DNA from: Halobacteriales archaeon QS_9_68_17
Lineage (GTDB): Archaea; Halobacteriota; Halobacteria; Halobacteriales; Natronoarchaeaceae
Reading direction: 5' to 3'
Length of the DNA stretch: 34,781 nucleotides
Assembly: GCA_003023565.1 (NCBI GenBank)
Contig: PXSA01000003.1
Coordinates: 1 to 34,781 of the forward strand
The number at the start of each line of letters is the position of its first letter. The stretch's first letter is position 1. The position numbers and the translations under genes were made by a program. A model generated the notes under the pieces. It had not been told where the DNA came from and searched no databases. It worked only from the letters and a program-made list of their open reading frames with translations. This document shows positions 7,436 through 15,976 of the stretch, one piece after another.

Positions 7436-9319
7436 CTACTTCTCCTCGACGTGGCGGACCGAGCAGGCGATCCCGCGCGTGCTCTCCGCCATCTCCGAGC
7501 CGCTCATCCGCGCGCGACCGATAGCGAACGCCGACGGCCCCTCGACAACTACCTCGTCGCCGACGCGCACGTCCTCGTCCGCGTCGACGACGCCCGGCGC
7601 GAGGACGCTCCCGTGGGGGACGAAGCCGTCTATGTCGACGCGCTTGGTCGGCGCGTCGCTCTCGACCCAGCGGCGCGCGCCCGCGAGGGTGAACGCCAGC
7701 ACGCCGTACTGCGGCACCATCGCCGCGAGTTGCTCGCCGTCGGCGTCGTGGACGCGGAGCTTCGGGTAGCGACTCCGCGTCGAGACCTCGTCGAAGAGGT
7801 CGTCGCCCGCGCCGTCGCCGAACTGGTAGTCCGCGATGGCGCGGACGGTGTTGTGCTCGCGCTCGCGCTTCGGGAACGTCGGTTCGCCCGACAGCGCCGA
7901 CGAGAGGTTCGCGAGGGACTCGGTCGTCGTCGGGTGGTCCTCGACGGTGTACTCGAAATCGAGGTCCGCCTCGACGCGCTCGCAGACGTCGCGGTACCCC
8001 TCGTCCGGCACGTGGGCGACCACGCGCGGGTAGTCGTTGCGTTCGAGGTAGCGCCGCAGGACGCTCGCGACGAACCGTTTCTCGTCCTCGGACCACCGGC
8101 CGGTCACCACGGAGTCGTAGTGCTGGGCGGGATAGGTGAGTTCGAGTTCCTGCGGCACGACGCCGATGGGCGAGGTCATCGACACCGTGTGCGCGCGGAA
8201 CTGGATGGCGTCGTGGAACTGGCCGTGGCTCCGGGACTCGCTGTAGGGCTTCTTCGCCGAACAGGGCACCAGCACCAGCGGGTTGTCGAACCGGTTGCGG
8301 TACCGCGAGGTGACGCGGTCGGCGAAGCGCTGGATCTCGGCCCGGCGGAGCGAGTCCGCCGTCGCCGCGGCGAGTTCCGCCGTGCGGTAGACCGGCGTGC
8401 GCTCCTCGACGTACCCCCACTGCCGGTCGAACTCGCGGAACGCGGCGGTGAGCCACTGCTCGTGGCGGGCCTGCCCCTCGACGTAGTCGCGGAGGCGGCC
8501 GGCCCGGATCCGTTCGCGAACCCGCGCCAGTTCCGCCGCCAGCGCGTTGACGTTGTGCTCCGTGCAGTCACCGCGGTCGAACGACTCGACGGACTGCTGG
8601 CAGGCCGGGCACGCGCAGGGGAGTTCGGTCAGGTCCTCGAGGAACGCCTCGCCGTCGGAGGTGAGGTACTTCCCCTGCGTCCCCTTGACGACCGCCCTGT
8701 CGGGGTCGACGAGGTCGACGCCCGCGTAGACCAGCGTCGCGACGTTGGCCGGCGTGGCGACGCCGGGCAGGTAGAGCGCGCTGTCGGCGGGGATCGCCTC
8801 GCGCAGGTCGACCACCGCGTCGCGGAACGCCTCGCCGTGGCCGACGAACCCCTGCGCGCCCGAGACGATGTAGGCGTCCGCACGCCCGGACTTCGAAGGA
8901 GTCCGGTCCGCCCCGGCATCGTCCGACGCCGGAACCCCGTAGTCGTCGGCGGTGTCCGTCGAGACGACGATGGCGTTCGGGTAGTCCACCTCGGGGTAGT
9001 CGACGGCGAACGACTCCTGCACCTCGTCGGCGGTCCCCGACGGGAACGCGCGGTGGGGGAGGACGGTCAGTTCGGACTCGTTGCCCTCCGGGAGTTCGCG
9101 CTCCTCCGGCCAGAGGCTGCCGGCGTCGCGGACGACCCGGTTCACCCGGGCGCTCGTCCCGTCGCGGTCCGCGTCTTCGGCGGAGCCGCCCGCCTCCGCG
9201 TCCGCGGATCGTGGATCCGCGCTGTCCACCAGCGCGGGGGTCGTCACCGGGTCCGAGAGGCGTAGTTCCGCCACCCGCGCGGCCCCGTCGCGCTCGTGGA
9301 CTTCGAAGTAGTCGGTCAT
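7436..9319 (-). CDS. arcS: archaeosine synthase ArcS (TgtA2)
   Basis: This 627-residue enzyme acts on preQ0 in position 15 of tRNA on the way to archaeosine, after TgtA has inserted preQ0. The N-terminal part is TGT-like but degenerate; a Cys cluster (CACPACQQ, then C and H) corresponds to the TGT zinc region. The ArcS-specific motif PCSAKKPYS begins near residue 352, and the last 75 residues form a PUA domain (SVLAPGVVDADEDVRVGDEV). The frame stays open upstream, but MTDYFEVHERDG at 9317-9319 is the family N-terminus. Two linker-like acidic inserts, near residues 30-55 and 128-148, each contain a DNA palindrome. It is co-oriented with tgtA, 89 bp downstream. Confidence 0.93.
   Translation of the reverse strand: MTDYFEVHERDGAARVAELRLSDPVTTPALVDSADPRSADAEAGGSAEDADRDGTSARVNRVVRDAGSLWPEERELPEGNESELTVLPHRAFPSGTADEVQESFAVDYPEVDYPNAIVVSTDTADDYGVPASDDAGADRTPSKSGRADAYIVSGAQGFVGHGEAFRDAVVDLREAIPADSALYLPGVATPANVATLVYAGVDLVDPDRAVVKGTQGKYLTSDGEAFLEDLTELPCACPACQQSVESFDRGDCTEHNVNALAAELARVRERIRAGRLRDYVEGQARHEQWLTAAFREFDRQWGYVEERTPVYRTAELAAATADSLRRAEIQRFADRVTSRYRNRFDNPLVLVPCSAKKPYSESRSHGQFHDAIQFRAHTVSMTSPIGVVPQELELTYPAQHYDSVVTGRWSEDEKRFVASVLRRYLERNDYPRVVAHVPDEGYRDVCERVEADLDFEYTVEDHPTTTESLANLSSALSGEPTFPKREREHNTVRAIADYQFGDGAGDDLFDEVSTRSRYPKLRVHDADGEQLAAMVPQYGVLAFTLAGARRWVESDAPTKRVDIDGFVPHGSVLAPGVVDADEDVRVGDEVVVEGPSAFAIGRARMSGSEMAESTRGIACSVRHVEEK
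8886..8906. repeat. palindrome inside an ArcS linker insert
   Basis: CCGGACT (8886-8892) and AGTCCGG (8900-8906) are perfect complements around a 7-bp centre that itself contains CTTCGAAG overlapping the arms. It encodes part of the insert RTPSKSGRA, just before the conserved DAYIVSGAQG stretch. Confidence 0.6.
9203..9221. repeat. palindrome inside an ArcS linker insert
   Basis: CGCGGATC (9203-9210) and GATCCGCG (9214-9221) are perfect 8-bp complements with a 3-bp centre. It encodes SADPRSAD in an acidic insert near residue 36 of ArcS, outside the conserved core. Confidence 0.6.
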
Positions 9320-9408
9320 ACGCGTCGAGAGTGGCCCCGCCGGAATGAGGGTGTCGTTACGGGTCGACGCGGCGAAGTGCGAGTCGCGGACGCGCCTGTC
9401 GCCTCGCG

Positions 9409-10884
9409 CTACTGGCGTTCGGCGAGGTCGATCCGCTCGACGCCGTCGGGCAAGCGACGGACGACGTGGTCGGGCCAGCCGTAGTGCGCGACCGTGACCG
9501 CCGTCTCGGGGTTCAGTTCGGCGAACCGCGTCACGGCCTCGGCGGCGGCCCGGCGGGCCTCGTCGTCGGCCCTGCTCGGCGTCTCCGCGGTCAGCGGATA
9601 CGTCTGGGCGAGCGCGGGCGGCACGGGGCCGAACGGCGGGGCGAGCCGCCACGTCTCGTCGTAACCGCTGACGTCCGCGCCCTCCGTGAGCAGCAGGTCG
9701 CCCGCGGGCGCGTCGACCCGGTCGAGGCGCTCGCGGTGGCGCAGCACCTCCGGTCGCCGGGCGCTCTCCGCGGAGACGTAGAAGAAGGTTCCCTTCGACG
9801 TGGGGTCCTCGCGCTCCAGTTGCTCGGCGTGGTCCAGCAGGGCGCGGTAGCCGTCGAGCATCGCCGGGTGGCCGCGGGCGCGGACCTCGACGAGTTCGAG
9901 CAGGTCCCCCGCGCGGATCGCCTGCTTGATCCGCCGGATCTCCGCGAACGTGACGTGGAGGTTGTGCGCCGCGAGTTCCGCCTCGCGGGCGTCGCGGCCC
10001 AGCCCCCGGACCTCCGCCGGCGTGTACTCTGCACACACCGGGCAGTTACAGGGGAAGTAGTCGAGACCGTCTAACTGCTGTGTCCCCCGCACGGTGAGGT
10101 AGCGGTCATCGCGCGCGTACAGCGCGTACGCCGCGGAGTCGAACAGGTCACAGCCGAGCGCGGCGGCGAGCGCGAACATCATGGGGTGGCCCGCGCCGAA
10201 CAGGTGGACCGGCGCGTCCGCGGAGAGGCCGCGCTTCGAGGCGGCGACCACGTCGACCATGTCGCCGTAGCGGTAGTCGTTCATCAGCGGCACGACCGCG
10301 CCGACCGGGAACACGTCCAGCGACGAGGCGTCCGCGGTCCGGGCCGCCTGCTCGCGCAGGTCCGGGTACGTCGACCCCTGCACCGGCGCGGAGACGAGCA
10401 TCTCGCCCGTGTCGATCGTCTCGGCCTCGGCGATGCGCTCCTCGGTCGTCCGGAGGTCGGTCTCCGCGGTCTCGCGCGCCGCGTCCGGCGGCGTCGGGAT
10501 GTCCACCGGCGTGCCGATGTCCGACCCGATGTCGCGCTGGAACTCGAGGATCTCCGGCGGCGTCACGTCGATCTCGCCGTACACCGATAGCTGGAACGAC
10601 CCCGAGTCGGTCATGACCGCGCCGTCGAAGTCGAGCATCTCGTGGAGGCCCTCCGAGAGCGCCCGCTCGCGCAGCGGCTCGTTCCCGTGGATGATGTAGG
10701 AGTTGGTGATCAGCATCTCCGCGCCGAACTCGTCGGCGAGCCGCGCCGGACTGATCGTCTCCAGGTTGGGGTTGATCACCGGCAGCAGCGCCGGCGTCTC
10801 GACGGTCACCCCCGCTCGGGGGACGGTCAGTTCCCCGATGCGACCCGCGACGTCCGCGTCGCGGAGTTCGAAGTGGTCGCGCAT
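9409..10884 (-). CDS. tgtA: archaeal tRNA-guanine(15) transglycosylase TgtA
   Basis: This 491-residue enzyme exchanges G15 of archaeal tRNAs for preQ0. The general acid/base D93 is in [10 protein letters not shown], and the substrate pocket and zinc site follow the TGT pattern ([26 protein letters not shown], then C279, C281 and C284 in CNCPVC with a His downstream in HNLHV). It lacks the C-terminal PUA domain seen in some archaeal homologues; in haloarchaea that role is left to ArcS. The frame continues upstream, but [11 protein letters not shown] at 10882-10884 is the family start. It is the first gene of a likely tgtA-arcS operon. Confidence 0.95.
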   Translation of the reverse strand: MRDHFELRDADVAGRIGELTVPRAGVTVETPALLPVINPNLETISPARLADEFGAEMLITNSYIIHGNEPLRERALSEGLHEMLDFDGAVMTDSGSFQLSVYGEIDVTPPEILEFQRDIGSDIGTPVDIPTPPDAARETAETDLRTTEERIAEAETIDTGEMLVSAPVQGSTYPDLREQAARTADASSLDVFPVGAVVPLMNDYRYGDMVDVVAASKRGLSADAPVHLFGAGHPMMFALAAALGCDLFDSAAYALYARDDRYLTVRGTQQLDGLDYFPCNCPVCAEYTPAEVRGLGRDAREAELAAHNLHVTFAEIRRIKQAIRAGDLLELVEVRARGHPAMLDGYRALLDHAEQLEREDPTSKGTFFYVSAESARRPEVLRHRERLDRVDAPAGDLLLTEGADVSGYDETWRLAPPFGPVPPALAQTYPLTAETPSRADDEARRAAAEAVTRFAELNPETAVTVAHYGWPDHVVRRLPDGVERIDLAERQ

Positions 10885-10966
10885 TGATTCGCCGTTACCC
10901 CGGCGCGTGGGTAAGGATTCCGTTCTGCGCGGACGACGCGAAACGGGCATCGCCGGCGACGCGCCG

Positions 10967-11536
10967 TCACCCATACAGCGCGTAGTACATCACGCCGAGC
11001 GCGGTTCGACCGTCTCGAATATCGCCGTCGCGGACGGCCGCCCGGAGGTCCTCGAACGACGCCGTGTCGACGCTGATCGTCTCGTCGTCGTCGAGGTCCT
11101 GCTCGCCGGTCGGCGTGCAGTCGCGGGCGACGAAGTAGTGGAAGACGGCGTCGGAGAAGCCGTTCGCCGGTTCGACCGTGGTGAGGTGTTCGACGGTGTC
11201 CGCTTCGTACCCCGTCTCCTCGGTCAGTTCGCGACGGACGGCGGCGGGCAGGTCGTCGTCGTTCCCTTCCGGACCGCCCGCGGGGAGCGCGCGGTTGACC
11301 CGTTTCACCGCCTGCCGCCACTCCTCGACGAGGACGACATCGCCGTCGGCGGTGAACGGGAAAACGACGACGCTTTCGCCCTCCGTGAGGTAGTCGAAAT
11401 CGGTCTCGCTGCCGTCCGGGAGACGCGCGTCTTCGTTCACGATGTCGAACCCCGGGCAGGTGTAAGCGACGCGCGAGTCGAGCGTCTCCCAGGCGAGGTC
11501 GTCGCTCTCGGTCGAGTCTACGCCGTCGTCGGACAT
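10967..11536 (-). CDS. NUDIX hydrolase (ADP-ribose pyrophosphatase-like)
   Basis: This 189-residue protein carries the NUDIX box [17 protein letters not shown] followed by TEETGY. The metal-binding REL-x-EE-x-G part is intact, but the Glu at the seventh position of the box is Asp. The preceding [22 protein letters not shown] resembles ADP-ribose pyrophosphatases, so a nucleoside diphosphate sugar is the likely substrate. The start at 11534-11536 (MSDDGVDS) is chosen because the upstream extension is Arg-rich and non-coding in character. It is co-oriented with tgtA, 82 bp away, and may belong to the same transcription unit. Confidence 0.88.
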   Translation of the reverse strand: MSDDGVDSTESDDLAWETLDSRVAYTCPGFDIVNEDARLPDGSETDFDYLTEGESVVVFPFTADGDVVLVEEWRQAVKRVNRALPAGGPEGNDDDLPAAVRRELTEETGYEADTVEHLTTVEPANGFSDAVFHYFVARDCTPTGEQDLDDDETISVDTASFEDLRAAVRDGDIRDGRTALGVMYYALYG

Positions 11537-11679
11537 GAGCGGCGGTTCGGAGGGGAACGGCAAAAGCGCGCCGGACCGGCGATGACGGTCGACGACGCCC
11601 GGAGCGCCCCGGTCGACTCGGGCGGTTCGGCCCCCTCGGCGGCGGTTTCGCGGAGCGTGACGACGCCTACCAGTGGAAC

Positions 11680-11700
11680 ACCAACAATAATTATGTTGGT
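11680..11700. promoter_or_regulatory. palindrome spanning the promoter of the 40-residue zinc-ribbon gene
   Basis: ACCAACA (11680-11686) and TGTTGGT (11694-11700) are perfect complements around ATAATTA. The AT-rich centre lies 26-32 bp before the ATG at 11719, exactly where a TATA box is expected. A dimeric repressor bound here would block the promoter. The regulator is not identifiable. Confidence 0.55.
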
Positions 11701-11718
11701 CCACGTGAACGTTCTACC

Positions 11719-11841
11719 ATGCTCCCGAGATGCTCGAACTGCGGGTCCCTCATGCGCCTACAGGACGAGTCGTCCCGGCTGTTCCAGTACAGGTGCGCCA
11801 CCTGCCACTCGAAGTCGACCGAGCACAAGGCCGACCGCTAG
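11719..11841 (+). CDS. 40-residue zinc-ribbon protein
   Basis: A short reading frame encodes 40 residues with two Cys pairs: CSNC at residues 5-8 and CATC at 26-29, separated by a short strand region. This is a minimal zinc ribbon. The frame has the local codon pattern and a promoter-like site at the right distance. Its stop TAG shares the CTAG tetranucleotide at 11838-11841 with the stop of the convergent permease gene. Such micro zinc-finger proteins are common in haloarchaea; the target is unknown. Confidence 0.7.
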   Translation: MLPRCSNCGSLMRLQDESSRLFQYRCATCHSKSTEHKADR

Positions 11842-12608
11842 TCGGTGAGTCCGTAGCCTCTTTCGAACAGCGCGACGTCTACCAGTACCACGACCAGCGT
11901 CAGCGCCGACAGCACGGCCAGCGCGACGTTGTGGTCGATGTCGGAGTACGCGAGGAAGCCGTAGCGCACGCCGTTAACCATGTACACCATCGGGTTCAGC
12001 AGCGACAGCGTTCGGTACAGCGGCGGCAGGATCTCCAGCGAGTAGAACACGCCGCCGAAGAACACGAGCGGGCGGACGATGAACTGGTTCATGACGGTGA
12101 GGTAGTCGAAGTCCTCCGCCCAGAGGCCGCCGACGACGCCGAGGCTGGCGAACAGCACGGAGATGACGACGAGGAAGGCGACGAGGTAGAGCGGCCGCGC
12201 GACGCCGACCGGTTCGAACGCCCAGCCGACGACGGCGATGATGACGCCGACGACCAGGCCGCGGAGCGCGCTCGCGCCGATGTAGGCGAGCACCATCTCG
12301 GTGTACGACATCGGTGACGTGAGCGTCTCGTGGATGTACTCGTTCCACCGCCCGTGGAAGACCGAGAAGGAGGCGTTCTCGAAGGCGTTCGAGATGGCCC
12401 CCAGTACGATGAGGCCGGGCAGGATGAACACGATGTAGTCGAACCCCTGGATCCGGTCGATCCGGTCGCCGAGGATGACCCCGAACACGGAGAAGTACAG
12501 CACGTTGGTGATAAGCGGCGGGAGGAAGGTGTTCGAGGGGCGACGGACGTACCGCAGGACCTCCCGCTTCACGAGCGCCCGCGTACTCACGGAGAGCAGA
12601 CGGCTCAC
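11838..12608 (-). CDS. ABC-2 type exporter permease
   Basis: The 256-residue membrane protein has six predicted helices, including FLPPLITNVLYFSVFGVILG, VFILPGLIVLGAISNAF and LVVGVIIAVVGWAF, in the ABC-2/NodJ-type layout used for drug, polysaccharide or lipid export. It starts with GTG at 12606-12608, overlapping the TGA of the upstream ATPase gene as GTGA, so the two are translationally coupled. The substrate is unknown. The partner ATPase frame is broken (see next entry). Confidence 0.88.
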   Translation of the reverse strand: MSRLLSVSTRALVKREVLRYVRRPSNTFLPPLITNVLYFSVFGVILGDRIDRIQGFDYIVFILPGLIVLGAISNAFENASFSVFHGRWNEYIHETLTSPMSYTEMVLAYIGASALRGLVVGVIIAVVGWAFEPVGVARPLYLVAFLVVISVLFASLGVVGGLWAEDFDYLTVMNQFIVRPLVFFGGVFYSLEILPPLYRTLSLLNPMVYMVNGVRYGFLAYSDIDHNVALAVLSALTLVVVLVDVALFERGYGLTD

Positions 12609-13563
12609 GCCTCGACACCCCCGGTATCGCGGTCGACCTCGTCGCGGTCGTCGTTCGTCAGTTCCACGAACACCTCTTCGAGCGAGGTCCGGGTGATCTC
12701 CAGGTCGACGACCTCGTGGCCGCGGGCCTCCAGTTCGTTCAGCACCTGCGGCGCGGCGCGGCCGCCCCGCTTCGCTTTCACCGCGAGGCGGCCGTCCTCG
12801 AACGCGGCGCTCTCGACGCGCCCCAAGTGGCCGAGAGACGGGGCCGTGGCCGGCGGGTCCTGCAGGCGGACGGAGATGGTGTCGGTCCCGCGGCCCATCA
12901 GGTCGTCCGGGCTCGCGACCTCCAGTTTCCGCCCCTCGTTGAGGATCGCGACGCGGTCACAGAGGCGCTCGGCCTCCTCGATGTAGTGGGTCGTGAGGAG
13001 AACGGTGGCCCCCTCGTCGTTGAGCTCCTGCACGATCTCCCAGAGGTCGTGTCTGAGTTGCACGTCGACGCCCGCGGTCGGTTCGTCGAGGATGAGGAGG
13101 TCGGGGTCGGTGACCAGCGCCCGCGCCAGCAGGAGGCGACGCTTCATGCCGCCCGAGAGCCAGTCGAAGCGCTCGTCGCGCTTGTCGTAGATGCCGACCT
13201 TCTTCAGCACCTCGTCGGCGCGGCGCTCGGCCTCGTCCTCGGGGATACCGTGGTAGCCGGCCTTGTGCTGCAAGACCTCTTGAACGGGGAGAACCGGTCG
13301 ACGTTGTACTCCTGCGGGGCGAGGCCGATGGCGTCTCTCGCCTCCCGGTAATCGTCGACCACGTCGTGGCCGAACACGCGCGCCTCGCCGGAAGTCTTCC
13401 GGACCAGCCCCACCAGCGTCTCGATGAACGTCGTCTTCCCGGCCCCGTTCGGCCCGAGCAGGCCGAAGAACTCGCCGTCCTCGACCGCGATGTCGAGGCC
13501 GTCGAGCGCCCGGAGGTCGCCGTACTCCTTCACTAAGTCCCGCGTCTCGATCGCGCGTGGCAT
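12605..13563 (-). pseudogene. ABC-2 exporter ATPase, frameshifted
   Basis: Two overlapping frames together give a complete ABC ATPase of about 319 residues. The first part (13563 down to about 13285) has Walker A GPNGAGKTT and the Q-loop APQEYNVDRFSP. The second has the signature LSGGMKRRL, Walker B LLILDEPTAGVD and the switch His in LLTTHYIEEAE, plus a C-terminal regulatory tail. The break is at the GGGG run 13286-13289: one extra base there would read FSPVQEVLQHKAGYHG, the expected family sequence. A missed base in a homopolymer is as likely as a true mutation, because both halves look otherwise unharmed and the permease gene is intact. Confidence 0.85.
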
Positions 13564-13688
13564 CTACCGGACCTCGCCGCCTCGGCGGCTAAAGGGCGTC
13601 GAACCGAGGCGCGCCGCTCGGAGTTTGCCGGCCCGCTCCGCTTGCTCGTTGCGCCGGCGGGCCTGCCCGACGCGGCGCTCGACCGCGT

Positions 13689-14097
13689 TCACGACGGGAG
13701 GTCCTCCGCCGCCTCGCCCGGCCGCTCGCTCGCGCGGTCCGGCCGGTCTCGCGCGTCCGCGAGGCGGTCGATAGTCGCCGCCTCTCTTTCGTCGCGGTCA
13801 TCGCCGTCCGGCGAGTTGACGCGGAACGCGCCGACCTCGCCGTCGACGTCGCGTACCTCGGTCGTGTACGCCCCCGCGGTGGACGTAGACGGCGTCGGGA
13901 CCGGCGCGGCGTCGTGGAGGCGGCCCGCGAAGTCGTCCTCGGCGGCCGTCGCCGGGGTCGCCGTCGACGCCCTCGGTCGCCGCGTCCTCTCCGCCGTCGA
14001 GGGACCGCGCGCCGGCGAACCCGCCGGCAGCGGCGACGCTCACACCACCGGCGAGTTTGGAGATCGCGGCGGGTGAGGGCGTGTCGGGGTCGACCAT
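13689..14097 (-). pseudogene. hypothetical haloarchaeal protein, frameshifted
   Basis: The ATG at 14095-14097 opens MVDPDTPSPAAISKLAGGVS, an acidic, Ala/Gly-rich protein with a weakly hydrophobic stretch near residues 14-30. After about residue 47 this frame turns Arg-rich. The neighbouring frame continues in haloarchaeal style (AEDDFAGRLHDAAPVPTPS, then TTEVRDVDGEVGAFRVNSPD) to a TGA at 13689-13691. Removing one base near 13950 (next to the GGGG run 13954-13957) joins the two into about 135 residues. The family is unknown. It is either a sequencing slip or a genuine broken gene. Confidence 0.55.
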
Positions 14098-14139
14098 CGC
14101 TATCGGTCCGCCGGGGCGCTCGCGACCGCCGGCGTCGCC

Positions 14140-14676
14140 TCAGAAGTGCCGGTCGACCTGTCGCTCGGTTCGTGCTTCCGTCTCGGAGTTGTCGACGGTG
14201 ACGTGGTCGATGGCGAGCGGGTCGAACGCCTCCCGGATCCGCTTGTGGACCTCGAAATCGGCGTCGCTCTCGCCGCCCTCGCGCGCCTCGATCCGCTCCC
14301 GGACCACCGGTTCCGCGCACTCGACTCTCACGGAGCGGAACTCCGCGCCGAGGTCGTCCGCCAGCGACCGCGCCCGGTGGCGGAGGTCTCGGTACTGGAA
14401 CGTGCCGTCGAACACGACGTCGTCGCCGCGCCGGATCGCGGCACGGCCGCGGGAGAACAGTTCGTCGTACACGCGCTTTCGCTCGGCCTCGGTGTACTCG
14501 GGGTCGGGAGTGACATCCCGACGGACGACGTCGGTCCGGACGAGCACGGCGTCGAGGCGCTCGACGATCGATTCGGAGACGGTCGTCTTCCCGACGCCCG
14601 GCGGGCCGCAGACGAGCACGAGCGTCGGGTGGTCGGCCGCCGTCGCCCCGGCGGTCGCCGGCCCGGAATCAGCCAT
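14140..14676 (-). CDS. P-loop kinase/ATPase of the AAA_33 type
   Basis: The 178-residue protein has a Walker A motif GPPGVGKT at residues 24-31, a Walker B-like strand DDVVFDGTFQ, and an R-rich lid segment (RERIEAREGG), as in small nucleoside or gluconate kinases, chloramphenicol phosphotransferases and zeta-toxin relatives grouped as AAA_33. The substrate cannot be told. I place the start at the ATG 14674-14676; an in-frame GTG nine bases upstream is possible. No antitoxin-like gene adjoins it. Confidence 0.75.
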   Translation of the reverse strand: MADSGPATAGATAADHPTLVLVCGPPGVGKTTVSESIVERLDAVLVRTDVVRRDVTPDPEYTEAERKRVYDELFSRGRAAIRRGDDVVFDGTFQYRDLRHRARSLADDLGAEFRSVRVECAEPVVRERIEAREGGESDADFEVHKRIREAFDPLAIDHVTVDNSETEARTERQVDRHF

Positions 14677-14793
14677 CGTTCTCACCCGCGGTGCGTCCGT
14701 CAGCGCCGCGTCCGAAACTCATTCGAGATGACGATCCGGGTGATAGTACATATCCCTGTCGGGTCGTCCGCGTCCCACCCCTCCCCGGTGATA

Positions 14794-14814
14794 CTGCCGG
14801 CGAATCGCCGGCAG
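14794..14814. repeat. near-perfect 21-bp palindrome at the edge of the AT-rich island
   Basis: CTGCCGGCGA and TCGCCGGCAG are perfect 10-bp complements around one base. It lies between the AAA_33 gene start and the AT-rich segment. It could be a terminator for the leftward membrane-protein gene, but no T-run follows, or the border of inserted DNA. Confidence 0.5.
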
Positions 14815-14926
14815 TCGAACAGTTATCCTCGGTGAATATCGAACTCCGCAACAGTCACCGTCTATCTGAGTGGCGTATAGGAAAGTATTAGACAACCTAC
14901 ACAGGGAGAACTACTGTGAATATCAG

Positions 14927-15220
14927 CTATTTGTTTACGAGTTTGCTTACTGCTTCCATATGCACAATATTAATAACGACTGATAGTAGATAGGTATATG
15001 ATATGAATATTATCATAATTACAGGCACACACGAAAGGGAACTGCAACCCATCATGCTGCTCGTTTGATACGATAGTTCCCAAATCGGGGCAGCCGGTGA
15101 TTCGTACAGAAATTGGCCACCCAGTAGTATCGGGGGGAGGAAATAGATCACAATTAGCGCAAGGAATATCACTCCGATCCTTCTACCAAACAAGATACGA
15201 CTCAATGACTCCGAGTACAT
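14927..15220 (-). CDS. small membrane protein in AT-rich island
   Basis: The 97-residue protein has two strong membrane segments, around residues 15-38 (IGVIFLALIVIYFLPPILLG) and 64-86 (VPVIMIIFISYTYLLSVVIN), and short charged ends. Base composition is AT-rich and codon use differs sharply from the neighbours, pointing to recent acquisition. Its ATG (15218-15220) is only 12 bp from the start of the divergent lipoprotein gene. I do not recognise a family. The frame could be chance in AT-rich DNA, but its length, start and topology argue for a gene. Confidence 0.55.
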   Translation of the reverse strand: MYSESLSRILFGRRIGVIFLALIVIYFLPPILLGGQFLYESPAAPIWELSYQTSSMMGCSSLSCVPVIMIIFISYTYLLSVVINIVHMEAVSKLVNK

Positions 15221-15232
15221 TTCATTAACTGT

Positions 15233-15664
15233 ATGTTCCTAGTAAACCGCCGAACGTTCTGTAAAGATTTGGCTTTGATCAGTATAATGTCAGTCGCTGG
15301 ATGTATGAATAGAGAGAGAGGTGAGAAAGGGGATGTCCGAATCGAAAATGATGATAGAGTTAAGCACATAGTCCATGTGAGGGTCTCTGAACCTGTTCCA
15401 AGCACCCAAACCGACACGAAAGCTATGATGGCCGATTCTGACTTAAATTTTCGTACTGACGAACGCTACACTGTATCTCCCAATTCTGTCATGAAAGTGA
15501 GGACGGTCGGAGGATCTGAAGAAAGCGGTCACGTGAAAGTGATTGCAGAACTAGAAGATGGAGCAACAATTGAACGGTGGATCGAGATTCCAACGCAGTA
15601 CGTTTGGACGATCGACATTGCATCTGACGGCGAACTCACCTGGAAATGGGTTGGTATCGAGTAA
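15233..15664 (+). CDS. Tat-exported lipoprotein of unknown function
   Basis: The 143-residue protein begins with a Tat-like signal (VNRRTFCKDLALISIMSVAGC). The twin Arg is followed by a hydrophobic stretch and a lipobox with the lipidated Cys at residue 24, as in haloarchaeal surface lipoproteins. The mature part is a soluble beta-rich domain (IVHVRVSEPVP, VKVIAELEDGATIERWIEIP, TWKWVGIE). Codon use is AT-rich, unlike the rest of the window. It is divergent from the small membrane protein, with overlapping promoter space. The function is unknown. Confidence 0.75.
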   Translation: MFLVNRRTFCKDLALISIMSVAGCMNRERGEKGDVRIENDDRVKHIVHVRVSEPVPSTQTDTKAMMADSDLNFRTDERYTVSPNSVMKVRTVGGSEESGHVKVIAELEDGATIERWIEIPTQYVWTIDIASDGELTWKWVGIE

Positions 15665-15830
15665 TTTCGGACGTACCTGTTTTCCCTAACCTATCGAGTT
15701 GTCAGGCTTAGTCCTCGCAGTTCGCGCAGAAGCCGGGGGACCCCGAGCGACGGGATTCCGCTCATCGTCCCACCGCGGCACAGCGGCCGCTAAGTGTCTG
15801 TGAAAGGTGGGAAAGGTATATTAGGGTAGT

Positions 15831-15856
15831 GGGCCAGCGCGAATGTCGAACTCGGC
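15831..15856 (-). repeat. degenerate copy of the tRNA-Pro 3' end
   Basis: The segment starting GGGCCAGCGCGAATGTCGAA repeats, with one substitution and small indels, the 3' end of tRNA-Pro (GGGCCGGCGCGAATTCGAAT from 15978), including the preceding AGT. It lies 147 bp toward the AT-rich island. Direct copies of tRNA 3' ends are typical of integration sites, so this may be an old attachment-site scar. The T-stem no longer pairs. The gap 15665-15976 holds nothing else I recognise. Confidence 0.5.
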
Positions 15857-15976
15857 GAGACGGTCGCGCTCACCTCGTTCACGCGCTGCGACTCGCCTGC
15901 TCGAATTCGCTTGCTGCGATTTACCATGCATCGCGGACTCGTCGCTACGCTCCTCGTCGTTGCGATGCGGGAAAAG

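Noticed and set aside
7451-9265. 604-codon open frame on the plus strand across arcS
   Set aside because: It is the antisense shadow of arcS; its protein is Val/Arg/Ala-rich with no domain, and the minus frame has clear ArcS motifs.
13589-14320. 243-codon minus-strand frame around the frameshifted hypothetical gene
   Set aside because: Extremely Arg-rich, typical of an out-of-frame reading; the two other frames together give an acidic haloarchaeal-style protein.
14140-14676. Zeta-type toxin of a toxin-antitoxin pair
   Set aside because: The P-loop kinase resembles zeta relatives only in general fold; no antitoxin gene adjoins it and housekeeping kinases share the pattern.
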